Shown one piece after another: positions 32,335 through 43,470 of a stretch of 64,000 nucleotides of DNA; positions within the stretch are counted from its first letter, which is position 1, and each line of letters opens with the position of its first letter. The notes below the pieces were generated by a model that saw only the letters and a list, made by a program, of their open reading frames with translations, ran no database searches and had not been told where the DNA came from. This stretch comes from Nematopogon swammerdamellus (Eukaryota; Arthropoda; Insecta; Lepidoptera; Adelidae), in NCBI GenBank assembly GCA_946902875.1, contig OX336345.1:5115395-5179394 (forward strand), read 5' to 3'. Made by a program: the position numbers and the translations under genes.

Positions 32335-32960
32335 TATGTATGTATGTATGTATATATTCTTTATTGAACTCCAATTTATAAAAATTAGGTACAACAGGCG
32401 AGCTTAATGCCGCGAGGCATTCTATTCTAACTAACCTTTGGGATGTGGGAGAAGTACATGCAGGCGAACAAGAATAGTTTGTGGCAATGTGTTAAGACTG
32501 TAAAGAAATATGTATGATAAACTAAATACGAATACTACATAAATACTTTAATAAACATATATATGTATATAATAAACTTACATATTATGTACATCGATCG
32601 GTGGTACAGTTGTGCGACACAACCAACTGAATGACAAGAGAGTAAGAGAAGGGGAGTAAAGATATGTATCTAATATTATACATTGCATTTACTTCGGTAA
32701 CGAGAGGAGAAGTTTGTTTAAATTAATCTTAAATACATTCATAGATGTAGAGGAGCGTAAATGCACGGGCAGATTATTCCAGAGGCGAGCTGTTTGTACT
32801 GTGAAAGAGTCCGTGTAGAAAGAGCTTGAGTGAGCCGGTATTGCCAAGAGTAAGTTGTCAGCAGATCTTAAAGCCAGACCGTGAGAAGAAAGAAATTCAA
32901 ACCGTTCACTCAAATATATATCACGTTGCATTGAGGAAATCGCTTCTAAATTGATTAAGA
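32335..32960 (-). pseudogene. LINE 3' end: C-terminal coding remnant plus (TATG)n-tailed UTR
   Basis: The minus open frame 32931-32689 contains TARLWNNLPVHLRSSTSMNV then FKINLNKLLLSL, the usual C-terminal pattern of a non-LTR reverse transcriptase. Downstream, the 3' UTR (AACTATTCTTGTTCGCCTGC, TAAGCTCGCCTGTTGTACCT) ends with CAATAAAGAATATATACATA and a (TACA)n tail. The same UTR occurs at 38181-38350 and 39270-39430. Confidence 0.85.
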
Positions 32961-34007
32961 CGTTCTTGAGGTGAAGGACCCCTTTTAGTTCTTAGATTTT
33001 TATTTTATTTTTCATTAATTTTAATTTCCTTTCTGCATCAAGACGAAGTTTATACGCAACGTTGTCATCCCTTCAAATGTCCCCGCCACCCTTTCCACAC
33101 TCCCGTTTCATATGAGACCATTCATTACCAGAAACTGCATTGGACAGACAAAACCCCTTGGAATCGTACAGTGTGTCCAAACAATTTGTCAAGGTCTTTG
33201 TCAATAGGTACTGTCCCGCATTGCGTCAAAGACCGTACGGTACGTATTCGAAATTATTTTATAGAATTTGACGTGCTTGGGTACATCAGACGAGAAATGC
33301 ATTTTGTTTTTATTTATTTAAATTTATTCGGAAATTTAACAGTTATTTACATGAACTTGTATAACTACTTAATAATAAAATTAACTATTTAGCCAATAAA
33401 AAAGTTTCACTTTTTACAATACTGCTGTACTAATATCAAATAATATACAAATATAAATATAATATTTTTTTGTCAAAACGGAAATAAAGAAAGAAAGTGG
33501 TGCACGCCATTGGTGATCGAACGTACGTTTCGCTTACTAAGCAAGACATTTACTCCTTGGCCAAGAGCCAATCGAAGTGCAGGCCAAAATACGGTGGAAG
33601 TAGTCCAAAGTACTTCTCAGGCGACAAAATGCTTTCATCAAAATAAATGAGATCAGAAAACGTTATGATTTGTGTCACGCATAACGGAACGCAACCCCCG
33701 GACTGCCCCGGGCACAAATTAAGCCGACGCATTTGTCTAATATCCCCCTTTGTGCGTGTACGAGTATGTAGGTATATTGGATACATTTGGTATAAACTTA
33801 TCGGTAAAGGACGAGTCACATTTAATATTGCCATTGGAAGCAATGGCTCCGTCTGAAAATCAACACAATAGACAAACGCGTTGTCTACTAACGTATAATT
33901 TCTAAAAACGGTCATCTCACTCACACTTTACTCTCTCTATCCGCCACTACTTAGCTAAATAAACTTACCATACGCTGCACTGTTAGCTCGACAGTCAGAC
34001 AATCTGT
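32961..34007. other. no recognisable gene
   Basis: The 124-codon minus frame 33550-33924 is among the longer unexplained frames. It contains five Cys and several aromatic residues but no domain, signal peptide or coding bias I can defend. Confidence 0.45.
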
Positions 34008-34052
34008 ACTGTATTCAATGTACACGTTACCTACTTGTACATTGAATACAGT
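34008..34052. repeat. perfect 17-bp inverted repeat
   Basis: ACTGTATTCAATGTACA at 34008-34024 and its reverse complement at 34036-34052, with an 11-base loop. No U-run suggests a terminator. Function unknown. Confidence 0.95.
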
Positions 34053-34596
34053 TATAAATATATCAAAACAACTGTATTTCACTGACTCCCGAATTCCCGA
34101 TCCCTTGGATACAGGCTGATGATGATGGATACAGGGCATAGCAGGCCGACGAAAACGTCACCTGGTGTCATAAAAACAAAGCGGCCTAGGGCCTAGGGAT
34201 GTCAACTGTCAAGTTAGCGGTGACATCATTTGACTCAGATCAGAACCACAAAACACGGATCTGCATAGTTTAGTTACTTTTTATGCCGCACCGACTGTGC
34301 TGCCAAGTGTTACCCTCTATAGTCTCAACTAGGGATATGCCCAAAACCTCTCGGTTAGTGTGACTCCAGCTTTACCCGCTCAAAGGGAAAACCCAGCGTG
34401 AAATGAACGACTCTCGCCCCCTCTGTCACCGAGCTTGCCTACAGCCACTCTTCTTCGTCGCCATTATTTTATTTTTTCACCCATTTCACCATAGCGAACT
34501 GCGCATTTGCAAAGAGATGTTGCCCGTGCGTTCAAAAGGATAGAAAAGTCATAGGTTGAACGGGTTAAAGATCTACAAGTTCTATTTATTTTTTTA
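34053..34596. other. no recognisable feature
   Basis: Mixed sequence. No gene or repeat recognised. Confidence 0.5.
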
Positions 34597-34920
34597 TTGA
34601 AACCGCGACATATGGCGCCGAGCCACCCCATAAGGTGTCTTGCGAAGCCCATGGACATTCGGTCGAATGCGGGGGTTGCGAATGCCATGCCGGCCTGACA
34701 GGTGCCTGTACACACCCCTCTTGAAGGACCCGAGACTGCACTTGGGGAGAAATACATGGGCAGGGAGAACTTTCCAGAGTTTTCCGGTTCTATAAAGTAA
34801 ATATCTGCAGCATCGATTGGTACGCATCCGCTGTTGAGCGTATAGGGATGCAATCGCTGCCCAGTGCGCGTGGTGCGGAGTTGGAAAGGAGATGACGTCA
34901 AATATATAATAGCAAAAAAA
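34597..34920 (-). pseudogene. LINE C-terminal fragment and 3' end
   Basis: Minus translation contains YRTGKLWKVLPAHVFLPKCS and GSFKRGVYRHLSGRHGIRNP; the 3' UTR has CATAAGGTGTCTTGCG and ends near ATATGTCGCGGTTTCAATAA (minus sense) with A/T-rich sequence. Frame-disrupted upstream. Same family as 26403-26660. Confidence 0.8.
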
Positions 34921-34979
34921 AAAAACACAATAAAATAGCAAATAAAATAAAAGTTAATTAAGATAGCAATATAGTGATT

Positions 34980-35370
34980 TTTTTTTTATTTTATGGAAAC
35001 TGACACGTTTGGCTACATCACCTACAACGTCCGTGATGTCAGCCTATAACACCGGGTGAACTAGGTGCCATGTCAGTGCTTCCCCCTTTGATCGTGCCGG
35101 CTACACTGAACTGGTCGGAAAACACAAACTATTTACATAGCCGTTTTGACCGACGTTTCATTCAGTGCGGTGGTACCAACTCGGGCGGGTTAAACCCTAC
35201 CACCAAGTAAGATTAGGAGGGAAGGGACCTACAGTTTTACGAGGAATCCGAACCTCGGTCAGCCTCCAACGGTCAGCGGTCACCCATCCAAGTACTGACC
35301 GCACCGAGCGTTGCTTAACATTCAATAGCGACAGTTGACTGTCTGCACCACTGAGCTATCGAGGCTGACA
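34980..35370 (-). mobile_element. SINE-A, full length, AGTGATT target duplication
   Basis: Tail TTTATTTTATGGAAACTGAC at the left, head ending GAGCTATCGAGGCTGAC at 35369. AGTGATT at 34973-34979 and 35371-35377. Young subfamily, nearly identical to 19708-20098 and 21099-21507. Confidence 0.9.
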
Positions 35371-35478
35371 AGTGATTACACAATATGCTACTTATTTCTC
35401 AGATTTAACTTACATTCTAGGACGAGAATTTTTTTTTCTAATGGAACAGTGAACTTCATAATCAAGACTTCAATATCA

Positions 35479-35710
35479 TCGCATATCTCCGTGTACACGT
35501 CGTAAAAGGCGACAGAATAGCCGCCTCTGACCTTGACACAGTCCCTCCAAAATCATGCAGTCGATAGGCCTTCGTGCATTACTTGCTGATTGTCAACTTC
35601 CTAATATTTTGCTAAACATTCACCTTCATCTTTCAGCTCAACACCGACACCGATGCGCTGCTTACCCCTATTATCGGTCTACAGCATGATGGTATGTGTG
35701 TATGTAGATA
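35479..35710 (+). mobile_element. SINE-C, degenerate
   Basis: Recognisable pieces: CGTCGTAAAAGGCGACAGAA, GCCTTCGTGCATTACTTGCT, CTCAACACCGACACCGATGC and GCATGATGGTATGTGTGTAT. The head's first half is missing. Confidence 0.65.
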
Positions 35711-35757
35711 AAGAAACTAACTTATTAAACGTTAATAACTGAAAGTACACATTAAAT

Positions 35758-36068
35758 AATTTTTTTTTTTTATGGGAACTGACACGGTTGGCTACATCAC
35801 CTACAACATCCGTGATGTCAGCCCATAACACCGGGTGAACTTGGTGCCACGTCAGTGCTTCCCTTCGGTCGTGCCGGCTACACTGAACTGGACGGAAAAC
35901 AGAAACTATTTACATAGCCGTTTCGACCGACCTTTCATTCAGTGCGGTGGTACCAACCCGGGCGGGTTAAAACCACCTAGTAATATAAGAAGAGAGTCAT
36001 ATCCCTTAGTCGCCTTTTACGACATACGCAGTGGGGCTATTCTTTTAAAGTACCGGCCCCACACGGTA
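35758..36068 (-). mobile_element. SINE-B with a small core deletion
   Basis: Tail TTTTTATGGGAACTGACACG at the left; GCGGGTTAAAACCACCTAGT shows loss of CCCTA in the core. The head ends GGCCCCACACGGTA at 36068. Confidence 0.9.
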
Positions 36069-36175
36069 CAAACTAAAACTACAACAGTTCAAAACTAAAA
36101 CTGGATTACAAAAATAAAATCCAGAGATAGGCGAGTCGGAATTTAAGCTGTGATGGGAGTCCCATCTACTTATTG

Positions 36176-36178
36176 AAA

Positions 36179-36211
<33 letters not shown>

Positions 36212-36263
36212 AAAAAAGAAAGAAAGAACGAAAGAAAGAAAGAAAAAAAAAAGAAAAGAAATT
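36176..36263. repeat. (GAAA)n microsatellite
   Basis: About 20 GAAA units with a few interruptions, all purines on the plus strand. The Phe/Leu/Ser-rich minus frame across it is spurious. Confidence 0.95.
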
Positions 36264-36424
36264 ATTCGTCACAAAATTACAACAAGACTACAAAACTATT
36301 TAACCTAATATAAATTAACATGCTACGAAAAGGGATTGTTGATTCAAGTACTGAGGGCGATGCAAATTGGCATGCAATTATCGGCAGTGGCAGTTTTGTA
36401 TATGGGTATGTAAGAACTGGCACT

Positions 36425-36545
36425 GGGGCTGCACGCAAGGGTCCATCGGTCGATTAGGCAACACGAATCCTCGCGAAACCACGCTGAGCCATGCCAGCGA
36501 CAAGGCCGAAAAATAGTTCCATTCTTTTGAATTCTGTCCACCTGT
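36425..36545 (-). pseudogene. LINE 3' fragment
   Basis: Minus sense GCTGGCATGGCTCAGCGTGG then TTTCGCGAGGATTCGTGTTG matches the GAGCGTGGTTTCGCGAGG block of the LINE at 11046-11204. Too short to assign reading frames. Confidence 0.5.
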
Positions 36546-36992
36546 GCCATCACCCGACGACACCGCCACAACAGAACGACGACGATTTTACTGGTACCCT
36601 TTTACGTACGCTTAGGTCGCTTCGAAAAATAAATGTCATAGCTTGTATTCTTAGAATTATTATAATAAAATTTACAAATTTAGGCCTATTGTATGATGTA
36701 TTTCGAAGACTATACAAGCTGATACTTTTTAAACGGATAACACATGAAGTGAGTGGGTTGGAAACGGGACTCTTTTCCAATGTCTGGTTTTACTCATTTT
36801 GGTCCATTGCTGATCAGTTTATAAATGAACAATGAAATCATTCATCGGGTGAGTATATATTGTATTCTTACAATTTCTAGTTTTTGTAAATGTCAATATA
36901 TTATTCCAAAATAATTCTGGAGACAACTGACGCCATAGAGATTATAAAAGACCACTCTTACTGTGCGTCCCCTAAAATAACTTTTACTTTTC
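36546..36992. other. no recognisable feature
   Basis: The 114-codon frame 36491-36835 has no recognisable domain. Confidence 0.5.
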
Positions 36993-36995
36993 TAA

Positions 36996-37368
36996 GGGCT
37001 GATTGCGTCAACACAGACTTAACAACTAAGTCCACTTATGCTCATGTTAGACACTTACGATAAAAGTTAGTTGCGCCAACACGGTGAAATGCGCTCATTA
37101 GAATCCGAAGCTGACTTTAAGTTATTCGCGGCCGTTTAATTTCCTAACATGCACATATAAATAGTCAAAATGACATCTGTGATGCATTGCGTCACCTCAG
37201 ATCAGATAATTTAGTGTAATTTCTGTCTTCTTATCGTTGAAAGATAAGGATGACAAATCATTTTGTCTTGATGCAAGTCGTGGTTTCATTTATCGAGTTA
37301 CGGATTTAAGCTGCCGTTAGTTAACGGGTATTTAGATATATTTAAGTCTGCGTTGGCGCAAACGACCC
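36996..37368. mobile_element. Harbinger-like MITE with TAA target duplication
   Basis: 373 bp. Left end GGGCTGATTGCGTCAACACA then GACTTAA; right end on the minus strand GGGTCGTTTGCGCCAACGCA then GACTTAA. Flanked by TAA at 36993-36995 and 37369-37371, the 3-bp duplication expected of PIF/Harbinger. It carries no transposase. Confidence 0.88.
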
Positions 37369-37371
37369 TAA

Positions 37372-38069
37372 GAACATATAATGGAATTAGTGTAATTTGA
37401 TATCTGTAAAATATAGATACTCGTAGGTCGACATAGGAGATTATAGACATAAATATAATAATGTTCTAGATCAATTTCATAAATGTAATGAATTCAAGCT
37501 GTAACATTATCACGTTGCTTCCTCGAACAATATTGTTAGCGTCAGTGCGATTGGCACGCGTGCCATCTATTGCCGATTTATCAACCTTTACACCCTTGAA
37601 TTAGAGTTGCGTTTTCAATGCTCCCCTTGCGAAAAAAAATTCGCATATTTTAATATACTTTAAAAAAATATTTGTACATGATTATGTCGGAATTAGGGCC
37701 GTAATATTCAAATTCCAAGGGATAAGATAATTTGGTCGTCGAGCTTAGTATGCGCGGCGCCTCCGGGCCCGCTCTTACCCGCGATATTATACGGAACTAA
37801 GTTAAGCTCGGTTATGAGTAGATACTGCGGTTTGATCTACTTCGTGAACTCTGCTAGTACGGAAAGTGGCGGAAATGTTGGGTACAGTTAAGTTATTATT
37901 GGAGAGATTATTGTTAGTTGTGGAAACTAGGGGCAAGTCCTTGCGGTGACGCACTTGTGTAGTTTAAATGAGCGTATCGTGTTTTGCTCACATGCGTATA
38001 CGCATGTAGTTAAGTACTCTATCGTAGTTGCTTTGGATTCTCTTCAACAAAAATCCAACCCGATTTTAT
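37372..38069. other. no recognisable feature
   Basis: AT-rich with a moderately GC-rich patch near 37750-37790. No gene recognised. Confidence 0.55.
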
Positions 38070-38495
38070 GTTGTTTTATGTAATCCGGTATAGGCGGCTG
38101 AGTCAGAGGAGCCAGAGCACATGCTCCGACCATCCAATATCACCTTCGAGAAGGTAAGTTGCCTCCCATTCCGGAGACTTGTATGTATGTATATATATTC
38201 TTTATTGAACACCAATTTATACAAATTAGGCACAATAGGCGAGCTTAATGCCGTGAGGCATTATATTCTAACTAACCTTTGGGATGTGGGAGAAGTATAT
38301 GCAGGTGAACAAGAATAGTTTGTGGCAATCGAGGTGGCAATGGGTAGTGAAGACTTCCCTTTCAATTGCTGGTTATACTGGACTAGAAAATACAGCCGTG
38401 GCTGCTATGCGGCCATCTTAGATTCAGTACGGTGGTATCAACCCAGTCGGCTACTATTTGAGCCTACCACCTAGTAAGCGACAAGGGATATGTCA
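38070..38495 (-). mobile_element. SINE-D interrupted by a LINE tail
   Basis: The 3' end TTTTATGTAATCCGGTATAG is at the left; it is split at GGAGACTT, resumes at 38351 with AGACTTCCCTTTCAATTGCT, and ends in the core (GGTGGTATCAACCCAGTCGG, ACCACCTAGTAAGC). No head. Confidence 0.85.
38181..38350 (-). mobile_element. LINE 3'-UTR insertion with AGACTT duplication
   Basis: A (TATG)n tail (38181-38195), TTCTTTATTGAACACCAATT, GAGCTTAATGCCGTGAGGCA and GGGATGTGGGAGAAG. AGACTT flanks it at 38175-38180 and 38351-38356. Same 3' UTR as the LINE at 32335-32960, truncated to about 170 bp. Confidence 0.85.
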
Positions 38496-38871
38496 CAGTA
38501 CCACATATCATTTAATTTATTTTAGGGCTTTTACCAATGATTTGTTAATATCAACCTCATAGTACTCATCTTCCCTATCACTTAGGACCCAGAGTCCCTA
38601 AGGTATAGTGAACGCTGAACGAAATCCAACACAATTACTCAATCCCTCTCACTTGACACCGCCAACAGTTTATGCATACTAAATAACAAAATTGAGTCTG
38701 TCCACCCTAAGTGACGCCTGCAATTCCCTCCGTAATTCCTCGTTCTGACCACACTCTATCAGCAAATGGTACATCTCATCATCCTTGTTACACCGATCAC
38801 AATTTGGAGAATCTCTCTTTTTCATCAGGAATTCAAATGTTCATTCAATGGAATGAATTATTATTAACCTA
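38496..38871. other. unrecognised; possibly part of a LINE coding region
   Basis: On the minus strand near 38700-38860, GATGAGATGTACCATTTGCT and CAGAACGAGGAATTACGGAG would give DEMYHLL and QNEELR-type peptides reminiscent of LINE C-termini, but the match is too short to call. Confidence 0.35.
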
Positions 38872-39265
38872 GTCGGTCGGTCGACTGTTATTCAGCAATC
38901 CTGGGCGCGGTCAGTGCTTGGATGGGTGATCGCTCGACCGTTGGAGGCCGACCGTGGTTCGGATTCCACGTTAAACTGTAGGTCCCTTTCCTTCTTACCT
39001 TACTAGGTGGTAGGGTAAACCCTACCACCTAGTAAGGCAAGAAGATAAAGTAGATAAACCCGGCCGGGTTGGTACCACCGCAACTGAGCGAAACGTCGGT
39101 CGAAACGGCTATTTAAATAGTTCGTGTTTTCCCTCCAGTTCAGTGTAGCCGACATGAAGTAAAGGGAAGCTCTGACATGGCACCTAGTTTACCCGGTGTT
39201 ATGGGCTGACATCACGGATGTTGTAGGTGATGTGATGTAGCCAACCACATCAGTTTCCATAAAAA
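38872..39265 (+). mobile_element. SINE-A with head truncated and snap-back core
   Basis: Starts inside the head at AGTCGGTCGGTCGACTG; 5S-like GGTCAGTGCTTGGATGGGTG; B box GTGGTTCGGATTCCACG. The core contains a 26-bp inverted duplication (38991-39016 against 39019-39044). Ends CATCAGTTTCCATAAAAAAA. Confidence 0.85.
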
Positions 39266-39269
39266 AAGA

Positions 39270-39430
39270 TAGAGTATAGGTAATACATTGCCACAAAATA
39301 TTCTTGTTCGACTTCATGTATTTCTCTCACAACCCAAAGGTTAGTTAGAATAGAATGCCTCACGGCATTAAGGTCGCCTGCTGTACCTGATTCGTATGAA
39401 TTGATGTCCAATAAAGAATATGTATGTACA
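39270..39430 (+). mobile_element. LINE 3'-UTR tail
   Basis: AAATATTCTTGTTCGACTTC, CGGCATTAAGGTCGCCTGCT and CAATAAAGAATATGTATGTA match the LINE at 32335. It directly follows a SINE-A poly-A tail, a common landing site for target-primed insertions. Confidence 0.75.
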
Positions 39431-39814
39431 TACACCCAAATACTTATTTCTCTAAGCGTATACGATTTTAGAATCAGCCCTTTTCGGTTGACCACACTAT
39501 TTCCGATCACCGACTGCTCTTTGAGAGTGACTAATCGAAGTATTCAACTGTCGTACGGTCCACAATGCAAATGTCACGGGCTTGGCACCTATCGTCCGCT
39601 CTCGTACGTATATCTATTCTTTGTCATTTCTGTCAAACCCCACCAATGATTTTCGAGTGAGCGCGAGAAGGGGCGATCTGAATTTCCTTGCGTCGCATTC
39701 AGTCATCGAGAATTCCCTTTGAACATTATCAATAGTGGGCATGAATAAGTAGAGAGCGGTGTGTCCATTCCAAGTACGGTACGAACAGGAATAGAGGCTC
39801 AATTATGAGATTTG

Positions 39815-39945
39815 ACATTTCGTTGCGTACAAGTAATGTGCCCGAGTAAATATTTGTATGGAAATTTTGGTACGAACTGGTCCGCTAGGAGGCGCTCCAT
39901 CTGTTCTCGATACAAATATTTGTTTACTTGTACGCAACGAAATGT
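39815..39945. mobile_element. short MITE or foldback with 22-bp inverted repeats
   Basis: ACATTTCGTTGCGTACAAGT plus AA at 39815-39836 is perfectly inverted at 39924-39945. A second inverted pair around AAATATTTGTAT lies inside. Flanks show no exact target duplication. Superfamily unknown. Confidence 0.75.
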
Positions 39946-40619
39946 AAAAAAAGTGAAGTCTCGTGGGACACCCGACACAAGCGAAGCTACTTACGCCACA
40001 GATTACTTAAGAGCGTTCCGTGCAAAAATGACAGGCGACGGTGCTGCCACTCAAGTAAATAATATATATATCTTAAACAAAGCCATAACTGGAAAAAACA
40101 ACACATGAAACTGTAGTTGATTTTGATTATTATATTCTAAGACACTGGAAACAGTTTTGTATTGCTCAGTTTATGCACAATCATTATAACGGATTACGGT
40201 GGCCACGACACGACGATTTTGCACGACACGCTCTTAAGTTACTTCGTAAAAGATAAATTACTCCATAGAAAATGTTCCTTCGGGCTTTAATAGCCTACTG
40301 TTTCACATCGCCAATCGCTGTGTGCGAAAATGTACCTTAACGATCGAGTGTAAAGTGGTTATTGCTTTGCAGCTGCGCGCAGTTGCGTAGGCGAGCGTCT
40401 ATGTATAATTCGCGCGGCTGACGAATTTTTACTCAAAAAGACCGCCGGCGGCCCGTCGAGCGGTAGGTAGTTAGCGCGCACAAGTACATAGAGTGCGTGA
40501 GGCCTGCTTACACTTTGTATTTAAAATCAAATTATTAATTTAATTTCGAACGGGATAGCGCCATCTATGCGATATTCATTTCAACTTATGCAATGGTTCA
40601 ACTTCAAAAGACCCTCGTA
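39946..40619. other. no recognisable feature
   Basis: Mixed sequence. No gene or repeat recognised. Confidence 0.5.
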
Positions 40620-40623
40620 GATT

Positions 40624-41012
40624 TTTTAATTATTTTATGTAATCTAGTATGGGTGTCTAAGTCGGAGGGGTCAAACCACATGCTCCGACCACCCAATATC
40701 ACCTCCGAGAAGGTAGGTGCCATACCGGAGACTTCCCTGGATTGCTGGCTATACTGGACTAGAGGAGAACAATACGAAATCCGAATGGCTCCTGACCCAC
40801 TACAATGGAGACATTAGTACTTGAAAGTCCTCGTGACCCCACTGGTGGAGACGAGCAGTGGGACCAACAGTCCGCGATCAACACAACCGACGCTGCTATA
40901 CGGCTATCTTACATCCAGTAAGACGCGGTGGTACCGAGCCAGTCGGCTACAATCACCTAGTAAGGGGCAAGGGAAGGGTCCTACAGTTTTTACACCTGTT
41001 CCGAACGATGGC
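40624..41012 (-). mobile_element. SINE-D with a roughly 110-bp unrelated insertion
   Basis: 3' end TTATTTTATGTAATCTAGTA at the left, CACATGCTCCGACCACCCAA, GGATTGCTGGCTATACTGGA; interrupted at about 40771-40885, then GCTGCTATACGGCTATCTTA, GTCGGCTACAATCACCTAGT and ACACCTGTTCCGAACG. The inserted piece is not a repeat I recognise. Confidence 0.8.
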
Positions 41013-41511
41013 TGTGGGCAACGCTAAGCGCAGCCAATGAGGAGCGTTGCAACTATTGTATACTCTGTTCGCACAGTGTTAACAGTGACTCATCATCACA
41101 GGATACCGCGCCTCCCGACCCGCGAGGGGGTGAATGCGCGTTTACATAGCTCAGTCTTCATTTGGAAGTCACTCAACACTGACGTATGCGTTTGTTCTTG
41201 TGCGCAACGCAATTCTTAGAGTAATTTATAAACATTGTTTCCTTATTATAATAATGAGAGTCCTTCCGAATACTATTAGCGGGTTTCCAAAAGTATTCCA
41301 TCCAAAGTGTAGAGAATTTCCCAGAACAATACGAATCGCGGTAAGGATTTTTTTTATATTATTTTAGGAATTTTACTATTTCTACATTATTTCTATACAA
41401 ACTTTAGTAACGTAATATTTTTTTCAAAAGGATTAATAAAACAAACTCAACTCTGATAACAAAAGTCAATTCTGTTCGGACAGGTTCAGAGAATTTTGTT
41501 TTCAAAGAAAG
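41013..41511. other. no recognisable feature
   Basis: Mixed then AT-rich. No gene recognised. Confidence 0.5.
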
Positions 41512-41822
41512 CTCAACATGTGGCGCCGAGTCAGGTGTCTAACGACGCCCATGGACATTCGATCGCATGCCGGGTTACGAATGCCATGCCTGCCTGACAA
41601 ATGAAGGACCCGAGACTGTAGTCGGGATGAAAGGTTCTGCAGATCTTTCCTCCACAGAACAGGTAAACTCAGGAACGCTCTTCCTGCCCACATATTTACC
41701 TCCAATTACAGTCTCGGGTTCTTCAAGAGAGGCGTGAATAGACACCCGTCAGGCCGGCAGAGACCGAATGTCCATGGATGTCGACACCTCATGGGTGGCT
41801 CGGTGCTATATGTCTCGCTTTT
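41512..41822. pseudogene. LINE 3' end with inverted 5' segment
   Basis: 41512-41630 matches the LINE C-terminus and 3' UTR in minus orientation (GTGGCGCCGAGTCAGGTGTC, CCATGGACATTCGATCGCAT). 41635-41822 matches the same stretch in plus orientation (CAGTCTCGGGTTCTTCAAGA, ACACCTCATGGGTGGCTCGG). Head-to-head copies of one region are the signature of twin priming or of two opposed insertions. Confidence 0.75.
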
Positions 41823-43128
41823 ATAAAAGATACAAAAAAATAATAAATGAAAATTAATAAAATTCTTCTAAATTAACTAGCATCACTTCCTCGAGCACCA
41901 CTACCACAGGCACTACGAGCACCCTGTTCATCCGCGAACCGGTAAAGTGGTCCATTGATCGCTTCACGATGAAACTTTAATATAAGTACAGCGGACTAAT
42001 GGCGGGAACGTGACCCGAGTTGGAGCCAATTTTACCGGCGGAAACTCTTATAAGAATATCATACAGTTAGTACTCAAAGCGATAGACAAGGCATTAGCAC
42101 GCCGAGAAGGTGAAACGTTTAAAATATGATGATGTGCACAAAGATCCCTCTCTAAATTTCGAACAGTTGCATCTTCTACAGTAGGTATACATATGGTGCA
42201 ATCTACCGCGTTCATCTTCGGGCTTGCAAGGGGGTACATGCCTAGTACTAACACGTAAAAATAAAATACTTAAAGGCAATTTACAATTTAACATCCATGT
42301 AAGTATAACATTTGGTTTGTAAAAACGGCCACGGCTCAGCATTTGCTCGGGTGTAGCCTGGTAGATAGGCTCGGGCGCTGGTTTTCATTCGCTACCTTTT
42401 GTGTAGTGGTGTAGTGGAAGTGTGGTGTAAAAAGAAGCGTGCTTGCGTGTGTTGTTGATATTTATTTAATGGGGGATCTGTATGTCACATACATACAGAT
42501 TCCTGTTTATGTGTATGAGACATTTTGACCGATAGATAAATAATAGACGAGACTTATCCGATTGTGGTGAAATAGGCCATTAACGAACGGACTGTACATT
42601 TTTTGACCGAGCCGAGCCGCTGTTAAAAACTGGTTAGTTCCAAATATGTGTGTATTGTCTATTCCTGTCGCTAGATTATCATGTATAAGCAAACGATTTA
42701 ATTTCATTTCAGTAAACGTTAGAGTGGCAGTGTCACAGGCGGCGAACTTGGCAGGGGCACTGCACTGCCACCGTGCACCAGATGCAATGTTTCACAATAG
42801 CATCTCTATTACTTTGAATGTTTTGATCTTTTGATCATATACTAACAAGCGGGCTCGCTGTACGCGACACAAGTTTGAACGAAGACTTGCAAACTGCTGC
42901 TAAAGCCGATGAATCGAGGTTCTTTCTGGGGTAAGTTTACCCCAGTCGTGGTACATCGAAGGGGTGAGTTTACCCCGCTGGTGGTGGTAACTCGGATGTA
43001 ACTGTGTAGAGTAAGTGGAATGTTGAAAACTGGGTCAATTTCGTTTATAGTGCAGTACATAGATCGGAAACATGGTGACTTTAATTAAAGGCCCTCACGG
43101 AAAAACTAGTTCAGTATTACCTATGAAT
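41823..43128. other. no recognisable gene; palindrome at 42926-42945
   Basis: CTGGGGTAAGTTTACCCCAG is a perfect 20-bp palindrome, and a similar GGGGTGAGTTTACCCC follows at 42960. Open frames 42048-42342 and 42507-42707 (minus) have no recognised domain. Confidence 0.5.
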
Positions 43129-43470
43129 GTTTTTTTTTTTTTTTTTTTTTTTTTTTATGGAAACTGACACGGTTGGCTACATCACCTACAACTCCCGTGA
43201 TGTCAGCCCATAACACCGGGTGATCTTGGTGCCACGTCAGCCTTCCCTTCGGTCGTGCCGGCTACACTGAACTGGACGGAAAACACAAACTATTTACATA
43301 GCCGTTTCGACCGACCTTTCATTCAGTGCGGTGGTACCAACCCGGGCGGGTTAAACCCTACCACCTAGTAATATAAGAAGGGAGTCATATCCCTTAGTCG
43401 CCTTTTACGACATACACGGGGAGAGATGCAGTGGGGCTATTCTTTTAAAGTACCGGCCCCACACGGTACA
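43129..43470 (-). mobile_element. SINE-B, full length, long poly-A
   Basis: A run of 27 T at the left (tail), ATGGAAACTGACACGGTTGG, intact core and head ending GGCCCCACACGGTA. The long uninterrupted tail and near-consensus sequence suggest a young copy. Confidence 0.9.

Noticed and set aside
33550..33924. 124-codon minus-strand frame
   Set aside because: No domain, no splice or homology context. The opposite strand is also open for 69 codons. Not supported as a gene.
34464..34928. 154-codon minus-strand frame
   Set aside because: It is a shadow frame of the LINE C-terminal pseudogene at 34597-34920.
36045..36272. Phe/Leu/Ser-rich 75-codon minus frame resembling a signal or membrane peptide
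   Set aside because: It is the translation of the GAAA microsatellite.
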